In this document: piece after piece, positions 1-10,129 of the stretch | How the letters are laid out: the number at the start of each line of letters is the position of its first letter | How positions within the stretch are numbered: the stretch's first letter is position 1 | Source: Ottelia alismoides | Taxonomy: Eukaryota; Streptophyta; Magnoliopsida; Alismatales; Hydrocharitaceae | Assembly (NCBI GenBank): GCA_037367405.1 | Contig: JAZKJV010000157.1 | Span: forward strand, 310,001-374,000 | Length of the DNA: 64,000 nucleotides | Reading direction: 5' to 3' | Program-made: the position numbers and the translations under genes | Notes under the pieces: model-generated | The model's database searches: none | Seen by the model: the letters and a program-made list of their open reading frames with translations, nothing else | What the model was told of the DNA's origin: nothing

Positions 1-850
1 GTAGCTGAGATGAAGTTGCCCCATCAATTCTTCGAGCATCGCATTAGAAGCGTGACATCCGCGTGGATGCCACCTTTTGCACCACACGTGATGTGTTCTT
101 CTAGCATGAAGTTAATGGCTCCAACCATCGCACCAAGGACACCTGGACCCTAGCGTATGCTTTACATCTGTTCTTTCAACATGCAATCGGGAAAGATGGA
201 ATTAAATCATCACATCTCAAACCTAAAGATCTAGCAATTTGTCAGGAGATGCATTTTTCAAGCGTTGGACAATTGATGCAATATTTCCCAAACTGACAGG
301 TCGAATTGGATTGAATCCATCACACGTATGGAGTTTTTTTGAAATTAGCATTTTTCATATTAAATTAGTTGGTTGGTTACTTTTATTTACGTTAAATAAA
401 ATTAAGATTGATTGTAATATCAACATTTATGGTAGATAATTTTAGTTAGATTCATATCAGGGAGTCGGTTAGAGTCAATTAGGATTTTATTATATTGCAA
501 TTTTATTCTAATTAGACCCCCAATTAGGATTTTATTATATGGAAATTTTATTCCATTACCAATTCTGTAATTGGACCCCCTCACTATATAAAGGGGGGCA
601 TAGCTCATTGTAAGGTAGATCAGATTATGAATTAAAGTCTTGAGTTTTGGGTTGGAGAGAGCCTCTACCATTATCACCTTTTCCTCAATTTTCTAGGATT
701 TCTTCTCTCATCCCGTTCCTTTCTCAACCACACGAGGCACGTTGTGGTTCGAATTTCTCTCCTCTCATCCCTTCTTGATTTTCTATTTGCATCGAATAGT
801 TGTTCTACAATAATAATTGCAAATAGCAAGAGCCAAAATAATCAACAGTG
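1..850 (+). mobile_element. LTR-retrotransposon-like segment, possible LTR with TATA box
   Basis: There is no coding match. The segment looks like the end of an LTR element. A TATA motif (TATATAAAG) lies at 585-593, followed by pyrimidine-rich sequence. A direct repeat of 20 bases (starting CAATTAGGATTT) occurs at about 476-496 and 521-540. A candidate LTR would run from about 400 to about 812, ending TTCTACA. No partner LTR, primer-binding site or target duplication was found, so the borders are guesses. It lies upstream of a TRB exon and is probably intronic. Confidence 0.35.
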
Positions 851-1838
851 GAGACTAACTAAAGAAAAATGCCATATTAGCCTGAAATTATAAATTGATC
901 ACAGTGGAGAAACCAGCGGAAAAACATTTTTCAGTCCTAAAATCAATGAATCACAGTTGGAATTGGAGAAACAATTATCTTCAGGAGAAAATGGAGTAGA
1001 CATCTTTTTCCCCTCATGAGCAGGAAGCCGATCCCGAACTGCAAATAGTGACAGCCTTTGCACATGCAGCAAACCAGGCCAAATGGTTGCAATCCTGAAC
1101 CAGTCTGAGCTGCAACAGTTGCCGAACAATGAAAATTGACATACCAACCCCATAATTGCAGGCATTGGGCAAAAATCGGTCCCGCGGGTTGGGCAGTGTC
1201 GGCAAGTAATACCTGGGAGTGGTTGGGGGGGGATTCACCTTTTTGGGACCCATTCATTTTCTGTTAAGGGCTGCTCCAGTCGATGCATTATTCGTCGGCT
1301 AGTCTGCAAGATTGCACCACAGCACCAGTTGCCTCATCCCAGTTCTCGATTCATCTAGTCACACGAACCAGTCTCTGAAATGCCAAGATATTGTGGGAAG
1401 GGAAATGCCAAGAGTTAAATAATTAGTTCACATTTGTCAAGAACTTGCTTTAGTATAATGTTCAAACAACAATGCTGATGAATCCAAGCACAAAAAAATA
1501 AATAAATGTGGAAAGTCCTCTACGCCAAGAGGAATAATTCATGTAGCATATGACATTTAGTGCTCAGTAGCAGATATGATTTTTTTTTCAGAATTTCTTA
1601 ATGAAATGGTGGGATATTGGAATAACATATAGACACACTAGGTCAACCTATCTATATCTATGATACATTATCCAAATGCATTTAACTAAAAAAATTCCTA
1701 CTGCTAATAAGTACTTTAAAATGGTTCATCCCTGTTGAATATTTTTTGTATGCTTTTCTTATATTTTGGTAAGAGGTAGATGCTATTACATTTATTTTTG
1801 GGCCGGTTTGATATTCTTTATTGTGTTGGATTTTGTAG
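851..1838 (+). other. Presumed TRB intron sequence, nothing recognised
   Basis: This stretch has stop codons in all frames over most of its length and no TE protein or RNA motif. It ends in a pyrimidine-rich tract and an AG acceptor at 1837-1838. I looked for the exon encoding the first half of the H15 domain and the Myb domain and did not find either, so those exons are probably left of the window. Confidence 0.45.
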
Positions 1839-1922
1839 GATCAATATTGGTCACCCCCAAATTTTAAAAGACTGCTGTCCCACAAGTTGAAAGCTCTTAC
1901 AGCCACTGGGAAGTTGATTAAG
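1839..1922 (+). CDS. TRB: TRB/SMH telomere-repeat-binding factor, internal exon (end of H15 domain)
   Basis: An 84-base, phase-0 exon encodes 28 residues. They read DQYWSPPNFKRLL, then a Lys/Leu-rich stretch ending TATGKLIK. This is the second half of the H1/H5 (H15) globular domain found in plant single-Myb-histone (TRB/SMH) proteins, which bind telomeric DNA and telo-box promoters in the nucleus. The exon is bounded by an AG acceptor (1837-1838) and a GT donor (1923-1924). The next exon continues in frame with VKRKYRIAP, the usual family continuation after LIK. The exon is short and was recognised only by its protein match. Which TRB paralogue this is cannot be told. The upstream exons, including the Myb domain, are not in the window. 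Confidence 0.85.
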
Positions 1923-2588
1923 GTTTAATATAATTGGAAGTATTTTTATTGAACGAAATTTCTATGTAAATAGGCTGAATAATAATTCATAAATGGTGTA
2001 GATAAAGTAATTGTTTGATAGACATGCATTTTGATGAAACAAACATAATTCTAGTTTTGTTCTTTTGCTTATGTGAAAGCTATATCTGTGTGATTTCGAA
2101 AGTACTTGTTTCAGCTGTTCTTTAGAGGCCCCAGTTGTGTGCTTTTTGGAGCTTTTATATGTTATCTGTAGGGTTTTCCTCTATATTTTGTGCTCATAAG
2201 TGATCGGTAGCTTTACTCATATGATAAAATGGAGCAGCTTTTTTGGCCCATGGTCATATTTTAAATTGTTTTCAATAGATGCCAAAAAATATCCCTAAAT
2301 ACTGTCGAATTGTATCAGAAACTCTTGGAATATCATATAGGACAGATGCTAGTTTTTTTAAGGAATGGTGCTTAACACTAATATTTGGAATGATAATTGT
2401 AATACTGAACCTTACCTCAAAAAACATTTTAATACTAAACTTATTCATATTACATTGAACAAGAAGTATCAACAATTGAGGGATCCCGTTGCAAAAGTGC
2501 AATTCTTATACTCCTAAATTATACTCCTAAATTATGTTTTATTTTCAAAACTCTATCTCAGATTGCGGGAGGATATATTTTCTAGCCG

Positions 2589-2811
2589 TTGACATCCAAA
2601 TTTTACCCACTTAATGGTCTAGTGGTAGTACAGTGTGTCTATCACACAAATGACCTGGGTTCAAATCCCACTCTTGCAGTGGTTGCGTTAGGTAGTAGAC
2701 GGCCAACGTAAAAAATAGTCGAATTTTTCAACATGGATTTGAGCAAGAATCCATGTAGCCGGCCCTACTTATAATGGGAGAAGGCTTAGTACATTTTTTG
2801 ACATCCAAATT
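2589..2811 (+). mobile_element. tRNA-derived SINE (Au-like) with 14-bp target duplication
   Basis: The SINE body is 2603-2797. It has an RNA polymerase III box A (TGGTCTAGTGG, 2615-2625) and box B (GGTTCAAATCC, 2658-2668). The 3' part contains ATGTAGCCGGCCCTACTTA and GGGAGAAGGCTTAGTAC, resembling the conserved end of Au SINEs, followed by a short T-run. Identical 14-bp duplications, TTGACATCCAAATT, flank it at 2589-2602 and 2798-2811. The perfect duplication suggests a fairly recent insertion. Confidence 0.88.
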
Positions 2812-3289
2812 GAAGTCACCTTTATGATGGCATACAAGAAGGGTGGGGCTCTCTGGTATATATCTAGACTTGGCTAAATAGAGGACATTAGAGCCTTGGT
2901 GCCTGAAGACTTGATAAGGAGATGGAAAAGAAGATGGTTAGGGAGGAGGATTCTAAGTGGAGCTGGAATGAGGATGGGATCATAAGAAATTTGGCTGAGG
3001 GAGGGGAAAACTGATACCGGATTTTGTCTTGTCTTCTAGGAAGGGGATGCAAACATAATTGATAGGATGACGATGTGGGTTAATATGAGTTTAACGGTCA
3101 ACTACAGCAGTTAAGCTCTGTAGATCATTCAGATGCTCTAGTTCAAGGACATCATGGAGATTGTGGAGGTGGCAAGGGGAGGTGCACCTTAGCTGTATAA
3201 CACAAATATAGAGAGCTTGATCAATGGTGTCATCATGGAGAGGTTAGGAAGGATGTTACTGTGCTTAAACTAAATGATAAACTACAATT

Positions 3290-4600
3290 CCTTGAAACAT
3301 ATGATTTACTGTTTTTCTACAATAGATTTTGGGATATCATTGGCAATAAGGGGTCAAGGTAGTCCATGATCCATGAAATTCTGTAAGGGAGTAGTTTTTG
3401 TAAGATTAAATTGTTTGTTCTTTTTCCTCAGAAGGACATCTACATCGAGGGTGTACTTTATGCAGATCGTTTTTTTTCTAATTCTATTTATCTGATCTTG
3501 GTGAAAGTCTTGATAAATAGATTTAAGGTGGGATAGTGTGGATGCAATGAAATGATATGGTCTTTTGGGGGTGAAAGACCTGTTTGAAAATGTTGTACAC
3601 TTAACTAGAAACATGCGATTTACCCTTACTACAATGGGTATTGGAGTTATTTTTATGGGCATGGATGAAACAAATGAAATCAGATGCAGATATATTTGTA
3701 TTTGTATCCGTTTACAGAGAATATGTAGGTTTGACTAATATGAGTATGTATATGGATAGTATTTAAAATTTGCATTTGAATAATATGAATATGAATGCGA
3801 ATTTCACTATATTTTGATGAGTACAAATACAAAAAATGAATGTTGAAAAAATCACTGGGCATACATTTTTTATTTTTTTGTATTATATATAAATATGTAC
3901 GTGTATTGGGGTTCCTTTGACATCGTGGAGACTATTGAGTGGAGGATTGGAATTGGTTTGTTGATGTTGAGAATGTGGATCAAAAATTAGAAGGTTGGAA
4001 AGCAAGATGTCTGACAAGAGTTGAGGAGAGGGGGTCGATTAGTCATGCTCAAATGTGTTATTAACAATTTTTATTAATTTCTATTCTTTATTTAAGTTGT
4101 CTAAGAAGACCACGCTTCATCTAGAAGTAATATTGAGGAGTTTTCTTTCCAAATCACCCTTGCGCAAGAAAGTAGGGGAATTATGCTGGTACTTGCTTCA
4201 AGGCCTATGAATGAGCATTGGTTGGGTATGATTAGATAGGGAGACATAAATGAGGCTTTGCCAGCATATGAAAGATGGTGGTTTGGGCTTGATTAGACGG
4301 GGAAACGTAAACGAGTCTTTGTTAACAAAGTGAGTATTATGGATTTTGAGGTAGAAAGAGGTCATGTTGTAAGTTGGTTTTGTGCATTTATGGAATTAAC
4401 ACGAATCTGGATTGTGGAAGTGCAGGTTGGTTTGCTAATGGTGCCCTCGAGCTTCTGGAAGGGAGTTTCGGAACCACATGTTGGACAGTTGGTATAAATT
4501 AAATATTGCAATTTTCAAGGGTGAGAGGCACAATGCCAAACATGTACTAGCACATGCGCATATGTTGTGGGTATCTTGGATGAACGACTTGTAAATATTG
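3290..4600 (+). mobile_element. Degenerate L1-type LINE fragment (reverse transcriptase and downstream)
   Basis: Broken + strand frames show LINE ORF2 blocks. The first block (about 3320-3540) holds FYNRFWDIIGNKG, a degraded palm-approach region, and an ILVKVLINRFK stretch like the family's SKVLANRLK. The second block (about 3960-4560) holds KLEGWKARCLTR, then an FPNHPCARK-like stretch and later tryptophan-rich remnants of the C-terminal domain. Many stops and frameshifts separate them. The AT-rich tract 3660-3895 between the blocks has TATGAATATGAATGCGAAT-type repeats and is probably a later small insertion. It cannot be active. Confidence 0.6.
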
Positions 4601-4656
4601 TTTTATTAGTAATATATTGAGTTTTGGGTGTGTACATATTGGAGGTGTCATCCTAT

Positions 4657-4922
4657 CTCTTTTTTAAAGAATACAACAACAAAGCTTTTTCCCACAATTA
4701 AGTAGGGTCGGCTAAAAATGGCAAGACCTTCTCCTATTTTAAGTAACGGTTATGTGTATTCTTGCTGAAATCCATATTGATAGATCCGACTATTTTTTAC
4801 GTTGGTTGTCAACTGCCTAATGCAACCCCCACAAGGAGGAATTTGAACCCTGATTTTTTGGGTAGTACACACACTGCAATACCTCCAGACCATTGAAGTG
4901 TTCACTCTTTTTTTTAAGAATA
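4657..4922 (-). mobile_element. tRNA-derived Au-type SINE, reverse orientation
   Basis: The body is about 4674-4904. Read on the minus strand it starts with a tRNA-like head containing AATGGTCTGGAGG (box A) and GGGTTCAAATTCC (box B), and ends with TAGCCGACCCTACTTAATTG and AAAGCTTTGTTGTTG, a hallmark of Au SINEs. Imperfect duplications of 17-18 bases (CTC, a T-run, then AAGAATA) flank it at 4657-4673 and 4905-4922. Its divergence from the SINE at 2603 indicates a different subfamily or age. Confidence 0.85.
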
Positions 4923-5339
4923 TACGTGTAAATTCAATTTTAGGTCACTTTTATGTTTAGACGATAAAAAGAATTAAAAAATTTAATTGTATTATCCACT
5001 CTGCTTCCATCGTCAAGCTCATCCCTTGATAGTTGTAATCTATAATTATCATGATGTTTACATTTGTTTATTATATAAAGTTTGTTTTCAACATCAACCA
5101 ATATAGATATCAACCGAGTTAGAAATGTTTAAGACTCATGGATAGTTTACATCCATTTGTCAAATATCTGTAACCGAACTGCGAGTATTTGTTTTGCGTA
5201 TGTATCTATACTTTAAGGATATGATTATTCAAGATTTGTGTTTTTTATTTAATTTTCTTAATATTTCGTAAGAATCCTCTATATAGGGGCTTTCTAAATA
5301 ATTTTGTGCATCCTAGTCAGATGCAATTGTGGACAACCT

Positions 5340-5921
5340 TACATTGTAGAACTCAAAACATAGTCCACATCCAATAAATACAAAGTTTGGTAGTAGGTTA
5401 TAAGTAGTGAGGACTACTACTACTACAGAACTTGAGCTTAAACAAACTTGGACGGTGGTCAACGAGCACAGTTAGCGGATCCCAATAAGTTATGAGGACC
5501 GATATTCCTCGGTAATGGACCAAGTCTAGGCCCCGTATGTTACAAATGGTATCATAGCGTGTCCACCATAATAGTTGGAAAGGCTACCTGTGGGGTGGAG
5601 CCACCCTTACCATATAGATATGGAAAAAGGGCTAACCAGAGTATGCAATCACTACTATTATTGGTAATAAGTGATGGGCCATATAGCAATGCTGACCTTA
5701 CATAAGTGTGGGATAGTGTAATAGTGTCCCAAACATAGTCACATATCTAGTTTCACGAAGTGATAGTGGGTTATAAGTAGTGGGGAGTTCTACTACACAA
5801 CTTGAGTTTAGGCATTTTGGGAGGTGGTCACTGGGCCTAGTTGGGGCCAAATCCAAGAAGTTGTGAGGGTCAATTATCCTCTTTAATGGCTTGAGTTTAG
5901 GCTCGAGATGTTACCATACAT
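5340..5921 (+). mobile_element. TRIM: 572-bp terminal-repeat retrotransposon in miniature
   Basis: Two diverged direct repeats of about 200 bp (5345-5544, starting TGTAGAACTC and ending GTTACA; and 5717-5916, starting TGTAATAGTG and ending GTTACCA) enclose 172 bp. Just inside the left repeat is TGGTATCATAGCG (5547-5559), a primer-binding site for initiator Met tRNA. The internal part has no coding capacity. A perfect 5-bp target duplication TACAT flanks the element (5340-5344 and 5917-5921). It needs enzymes from another element to move. The LTR divergence suggests it is old. Confidence 0.85.
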
Positions 5922-6479
5922 GGTATTTATAATTAAAAAAAATAAAAAATGTTTAAGACAGAGGTGACAACTAATGGATCATCAATTGGTAAAGATCCTC
6001 GAGGGTAATTTGGGGGATAAATGCAATGTTAGGAATAGAAGGGAAGCATCACAATGGATGTGCTATGGGACATGATGATTTGAGGGTGGTTCAAAGGGTC
6101 TAAGATGATGGTGATACTCGATAAAATGAGGGCTTCTACTAGGTCGAAAGAGTACACATGATGCATGCCGGTACTAAAGTTAGGAAAACCATACAGAAGA
6201 GTGGATGCTAGCATTCAGAAGACCATAATGTTTACATTTCAACTTCTCCATAAAAATCTTTTTTTATCATATCAATCTATCTTGTTAGAGGAAGATGATG
6301 ATAATACTTTTTATAAAATTCATGTTGTCCTTCAAAAAGTAAAATTCATGTTATGTCCAATTGAATGCTCCTTTACTCGATGTTGGGATTTTTTGTAAAT
6401 GAATATATGAATGATTGGGAAAATAATTCCTTTCCCCCTTTAACTTTTGGAGAAGTATATGTGATGCGATGCCACATGT

Positions 6480-7153
6480 TCGTCATCTATTAAGGCTGCA
6501 AGTTGGTAATGGGAGCTGATTTTAATTCTGGAGGGATGATTAGATGGGTGGGGTTGTCCGCTCAGGATTCTCATACCAACACGTGGGATTTTGTTGAGTT
6601 GTTGCGAGACATTGATGGGATTTCTATTTCAATCGACAAACAAGACAAATTGATGCAAGCAACGGGAGGACACATAGTCAAGAAGACCTAGACAATGCTC
6701 ACGCCACATTTGGAATGGGCTTGGGATGACACATTGAATATTTATCAGCTTATTTGGAAATCTCCTTTGTTACCGTGCATGAAGATCTTTCTGTGGCAGA
6801 TGTAGAAAAGGAGGCTCATAACCAAGGTTCTCAAGAGTCAGTAGTCGCATAATGTTGATATGATGTGTCCTAGATGTGGTACGATGGCAGAGAACTTCAT
6901 CACTTGCTCTTTGAGTGCCCAAGATTTTTTGGAGATTTGGAGATGGTTAGCGGTTCCTTGGATCGATCTCGCAAACACTGATAGCTTCTGGGATTTTGTT
7001 CGAGCAGCTTGCTTCTCATCATGCGAGGTTGTCGCAATAAAGTAATCTTTAAGCAAGAGCGGTTTGGCACATGTAATGTATTATCATGCCAATGCACTAT
7101 TCTTGGCATGGTTTCTATAAGTTTTTTAGTTTTACTAGTTTTAATATGATCCC
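6480..7153 (+). mobile_element. LINE 3' fragment (zf-RVT region), interrupted by the LTR element
   Basis: A broken + frame reads IWKSPLLPCMKIFLWQM, then MCPRCGTMAENFITC, matching the C-terminal zf-RVT segment (C-x2-C and downstream C) of plant L1 ORF2. Upstream, 6530-6700 has the tryptophan-rich linker. The sequence runs up to the ATCCC target site at 7149-7153, so the young LTR element landed at or just after the end of this remnant. Stops are frequent. Confidence 0.6.
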
Positions 7154-7470
7154 TGTTGGAGTATAAGTAGTATGCGCCCATTGAGTTGTAATAGGGTAAA
7201 TGGATCCTGGAGAAGATCCATTTACCCCATCTAGTGTTTAGTCCCACACCGCCTGTGGGTGGGACTTGGAGGCTCTGGGAAGGCTATATAAGGAGCCCCA
7301 GACCTCCTGTACTCATTGAGAAAGTGCAATGCATATCACGCACCATTAGAGGGCATCTCCCGTGGTTTCATCCCGCTCCTCACGGAGTAGGGTTCCACGT
7401 TAAATCACGCCGTTCTTATTTTGTTCTTTATCTTTTCCATGTATATGCTTCCGCTTCATATTTTATAACA
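7154..7470 (+). repeat. 5' LTR of the young element, with a hairpin and TATA box
   Basis: The LTR starts TGTTGGAG and ends TTATAACA. It contains a perfect 13-bp inverted repeat, GGGTAAATGGATC (7194-7206) and GATCCATTTACCC (7215-7227), with an 8-base loop. A second smaller stem (CCCAC...GTGGG) and a TATA box (CTATATAAGG, about 7284-7293) follow. The same hairpin is in the other LTR at 9420-9453. The hairpin sits in U3, upstream of the TATA box. Confidence 0.9.
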
Positions 7471-7685
7471 TGGTATCAGAGCGGGTTTGATTCTCGGTTG
7501 ATTTCGTGATTTTTTATCTTCGAGAGTTGAGAGCATATTAATTTTTGATTCAAGTTCTAGGGTTCTTTTAGAACCCTAATTTTGGTGGTGCGAGTTCTCC
7601 TGTCTAGAAGCTCCGATCTGCAGTTGCCTGTCTCCCCCAACGACGATCTTCTTTCTCCTTCACAGGCATCTCCGCACAACCCCTC

Positions 7686-8297
7686 TTGCAACGGTGCTCT
7701 CTAGGGCCCAGCGACTCCTCCAGGCGCCATCCGTTCATGCTCCTGGCGGCACGATGCCGCCCCGACCCCGCAGCAATGCCCTCCAGTCCTTGCGCAGGCG
7801 CATACGCAGGCTTCCTGTCGGCAAGCCCAGCGGGACTCTCGCTTCATCCCAGGCAGCAGGCCCCGGCGACCCATCGAAACCAGGGCCCCAGGCGCAGGCG
7901 GCGCGAAACTCCTCCTGGCGACACCTCGCGTGCCTGCACCCTCTCCTTCGCGCTCACGGCGCACCTCCTCCCTGTGCGTGAAGCCCGCGCACATCCAGTC
8001 GACGCGCATCCAGGCGCGCTTCCTCCCTTCAAGCGCGCATCCCGGCGCGCTTCCTCCCTTCAAGCGCGCATCCAGGCGCGCGGCGCACGACCCTTGCTCC
8101 AGATCCAGGCTGCGCGACGCCTCCTCCCTTCTGCATGTGCATCTCCGGCGACGCGCAGCCCTAGCAGGCATCTCCGTGTGCGCCTCCAGGCGGCGGCGGG
8201 CCCGTGCCCTCGCCGCTTTTCTCCTCCATCTCGCGCAGGCGCCCATCGGGGGCAGCGGTGCCTTCGAATAAGTGGGTTCCTGCAAGGGGAACCCTAA
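7686..8297 (+). other. GC-rich core of the young LTR element; open on both strands, function unknown
   Basis: The stretch 7680-8280 is far more GC-rich than anything else in the window. It is open for 203 codons on + (7686-8297) and for 203 codons on - (7701-8312). The + frame is rich in Ala, Arg, Pro and Ser with no domain that I recognise. Such two-strand openness is expected of GC-rich sequence by chance. It contains about 2.6 copies of a 31-bp tandem unit (8004-8081, core GGCGCGCTTCCTCCC). It could be captured host exon sequence or an element-specific leader. No retroviral-type domain is present. Confidence 0.4.
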
Positions 8298-9379
8298 AAA
8301 GGGGCGGTGCACATTTTGGGCCAGATGGCCCTATATTAAAAAAATAAAGGGGGTTTTGTTTAAAGCCCAACAGTTGGCTGAAAATGGAAGAAGGCCCCGT
8401 TAAAAAAAAAGAGAAGAGGAGCTTTATTTTCGGCTCAAGAGGGGCTAATGTATTTAAAAAAAAAGAAGGGGAGGAGAGCTGCTTATTTTTTTTTAAAAAA
8501 ATGTGTATTTCGAAAAAAAAAGGCGCGTACATTTGAAAAAGCCGTACGCTGTTGAAAAAAAAGAGTCGCGTACAAAGAAAAGTAGTACGTAATTTCAAAA
8601 GAAAAAAATTGCAAAAGCCGATAAAAAAAAGGTCAAACGGCTTATAAAAAAATGAATAAAAAAATGATGAAAGTTTTGAAAAGCCGACAAAGTTGTGATC
8701 GGCTAAGTGTTTGTTTTTTACCCCCATATTATCTTGTCTTCTCCCAACTTGGTCGACGTTCATGTTTTCCGACAAGTATGGGAGAAAGGGGGAGTATATG
8801 TAGAGTCACAGGTCTATTCAGATGCTCCAGATGTCAGATCTTCATATTCCAGGCCAGTGCACATTGTTCAGACTCTACAGATTCAGTTGTTCAGACTCGA
8901 CGTTAGAAGGTTCCGAGTCCAGTTTCAGACACGCACGAGTGTGCGGGCATTGTCAGATGAGCATATGTTGCCATCGAGGTCCCCATCATTCTTGTTGTTG
9001 TTCGGCCAGAGTTTTCATGTGAGCCATAGGGACTCCAGAGCAGAGGACCATTCCCTATGCCATTGAGGGCAAGGGTTTTCATGTGGTATCATAGGTACAC
9101 CAGAGCAGTGCACCATTCTCTGAGCTAGATGGGAGAGACCCAGTTCTCCGACGAGGAGACTTCAGGCGCAGTTCAGACTCGATGGTCAGGTTCCGAGTCT
9201 TCAGTTGACTCACACTCCAGCCCGTTCGTCCTCCTCACCTGCACGGCATGAGAAGCAACGTCCTCGACTGCAGCAATGTGCGCGTTGGGTTGATATTGTC
9301 CGTAGTGTCTTGTAGTGTTGAGTTGAGTATCTTTCTGTTTGTCCAAGCTGAGCATTGCATGCTCCAGCTTGAGGGGGAG

Positions 9380-9696
9380 TGTTGGAGTATAAGTAGTATG
9401 CGCCCATTGAGTTGTAACAGGGTAAATGGATCCTGGAGAAGATCCATTTACCCCATCCAGTGTTTAGTCCCACACCGCCTGTGGGTGGGACTTGGAGGCT
9501 CTGGGAAGGCTATATAAGGAGCCCCAGACCTCCTGTACTCATTGAGAAAGTGCAATGCATATCACGCACCATTAGAGGGCTTCTCCCGTGGTTTCATCCC
9601 GCTCCTCACGGAGTAGGGTTCCACGTTAAATCCCGCCGTTCTTATTTTGTTCTTTATCTTTTCCATGTTTATGCTTCCGCTTCATATTTTATAACA
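9380..9696 (+). repeat. 3' LTR of the young element
   Basis: The length matches the 5' LTR, with five substitutions. The polypurine tract lies directly upstream and ATCCC directly downstream. The U3 hairpin is at 9420-9453 and the TATA box at about 9509-9518. Confidence 0.93.
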
Positions 9697-10129
9697 ATCC
9701 CGATGTAACTTACCTCAACTTTACAACCCTTTTCCCTTAAAATTTGGTCTTTTGTTGTCTCTTATGTTGAGACTAATGGATAACATGGTTAGGGACAACA
9801 TTTAAAGGACTAACACTTACAGATAAGATAAATGTCGAAGGACATAATGAAACAAAAAAATTTACAAATTAATACTCAAACATAAGATATTTCTTATTTT
9901 TGCATCTTATTTCTTCTCCATTTTTTCATTTATGTCATTTCTCCTCCCATCTAGCTTTGACATGACAAATTTAAAAGATATATAAAGAAAGGTAAGATAC
10001 TCGGTAATAACACATATTTTCTTGTCAAACTCACGCTTTTTAATGCTTAAGAATTATATTACCTCATTTCCCCCAACCATATAAAAAATACATTTTTATT
10101 GTCCATAATCAAGTCTCGCATGATTCTTG

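Larger units (their letters stand above)
7154..9696 (+). mobile_element. Young non-autonomous LTR retrotransposon (LARD/TRIM-like), 2543 bp
   Basis: This complete element has two LTRs of 317 bp (7154-7470 and 9380-9696) that I count as differing at 5 positions, about 98.4% identical. The target duplication ATCCC is perfect (7149-7153 and 9697-9701). The primer-binding site TGGTATCAGAGC starts at 7471. The polypurine tract GAGGGGGAG is at 9371-9379. The 1.9-kb interior has no gag, protease, integrase or reverse transcriptase, so the element depends on an autonomous partner. Its core is unusually GC-rich. Related, older sequence is present at 17460 and 25250-26240. The high LTR identity implies insertion well under a few million years ago at usual plant rates. 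Confidence 0.93.

Noticed and set aside
899..1257. Overlapping minus-strand frames of 79-104 codons
   Set aside because: Three overlapping frames with no domain, no splice context and Cys/Leu-rich random composition.
2603..2797. Functional tRNA gene
   Set aside because: Box A and B are present, but the acceptor stem cannot form and a SINE tail and target duplications are present.
8161..8775. 204-codon minus frame across the GC-rich core and A-rich tract
   Set aside because: Poly-A runs on + give Phe/Lys-rich text on -. No domain, and it lies antisense inside an LTR element.
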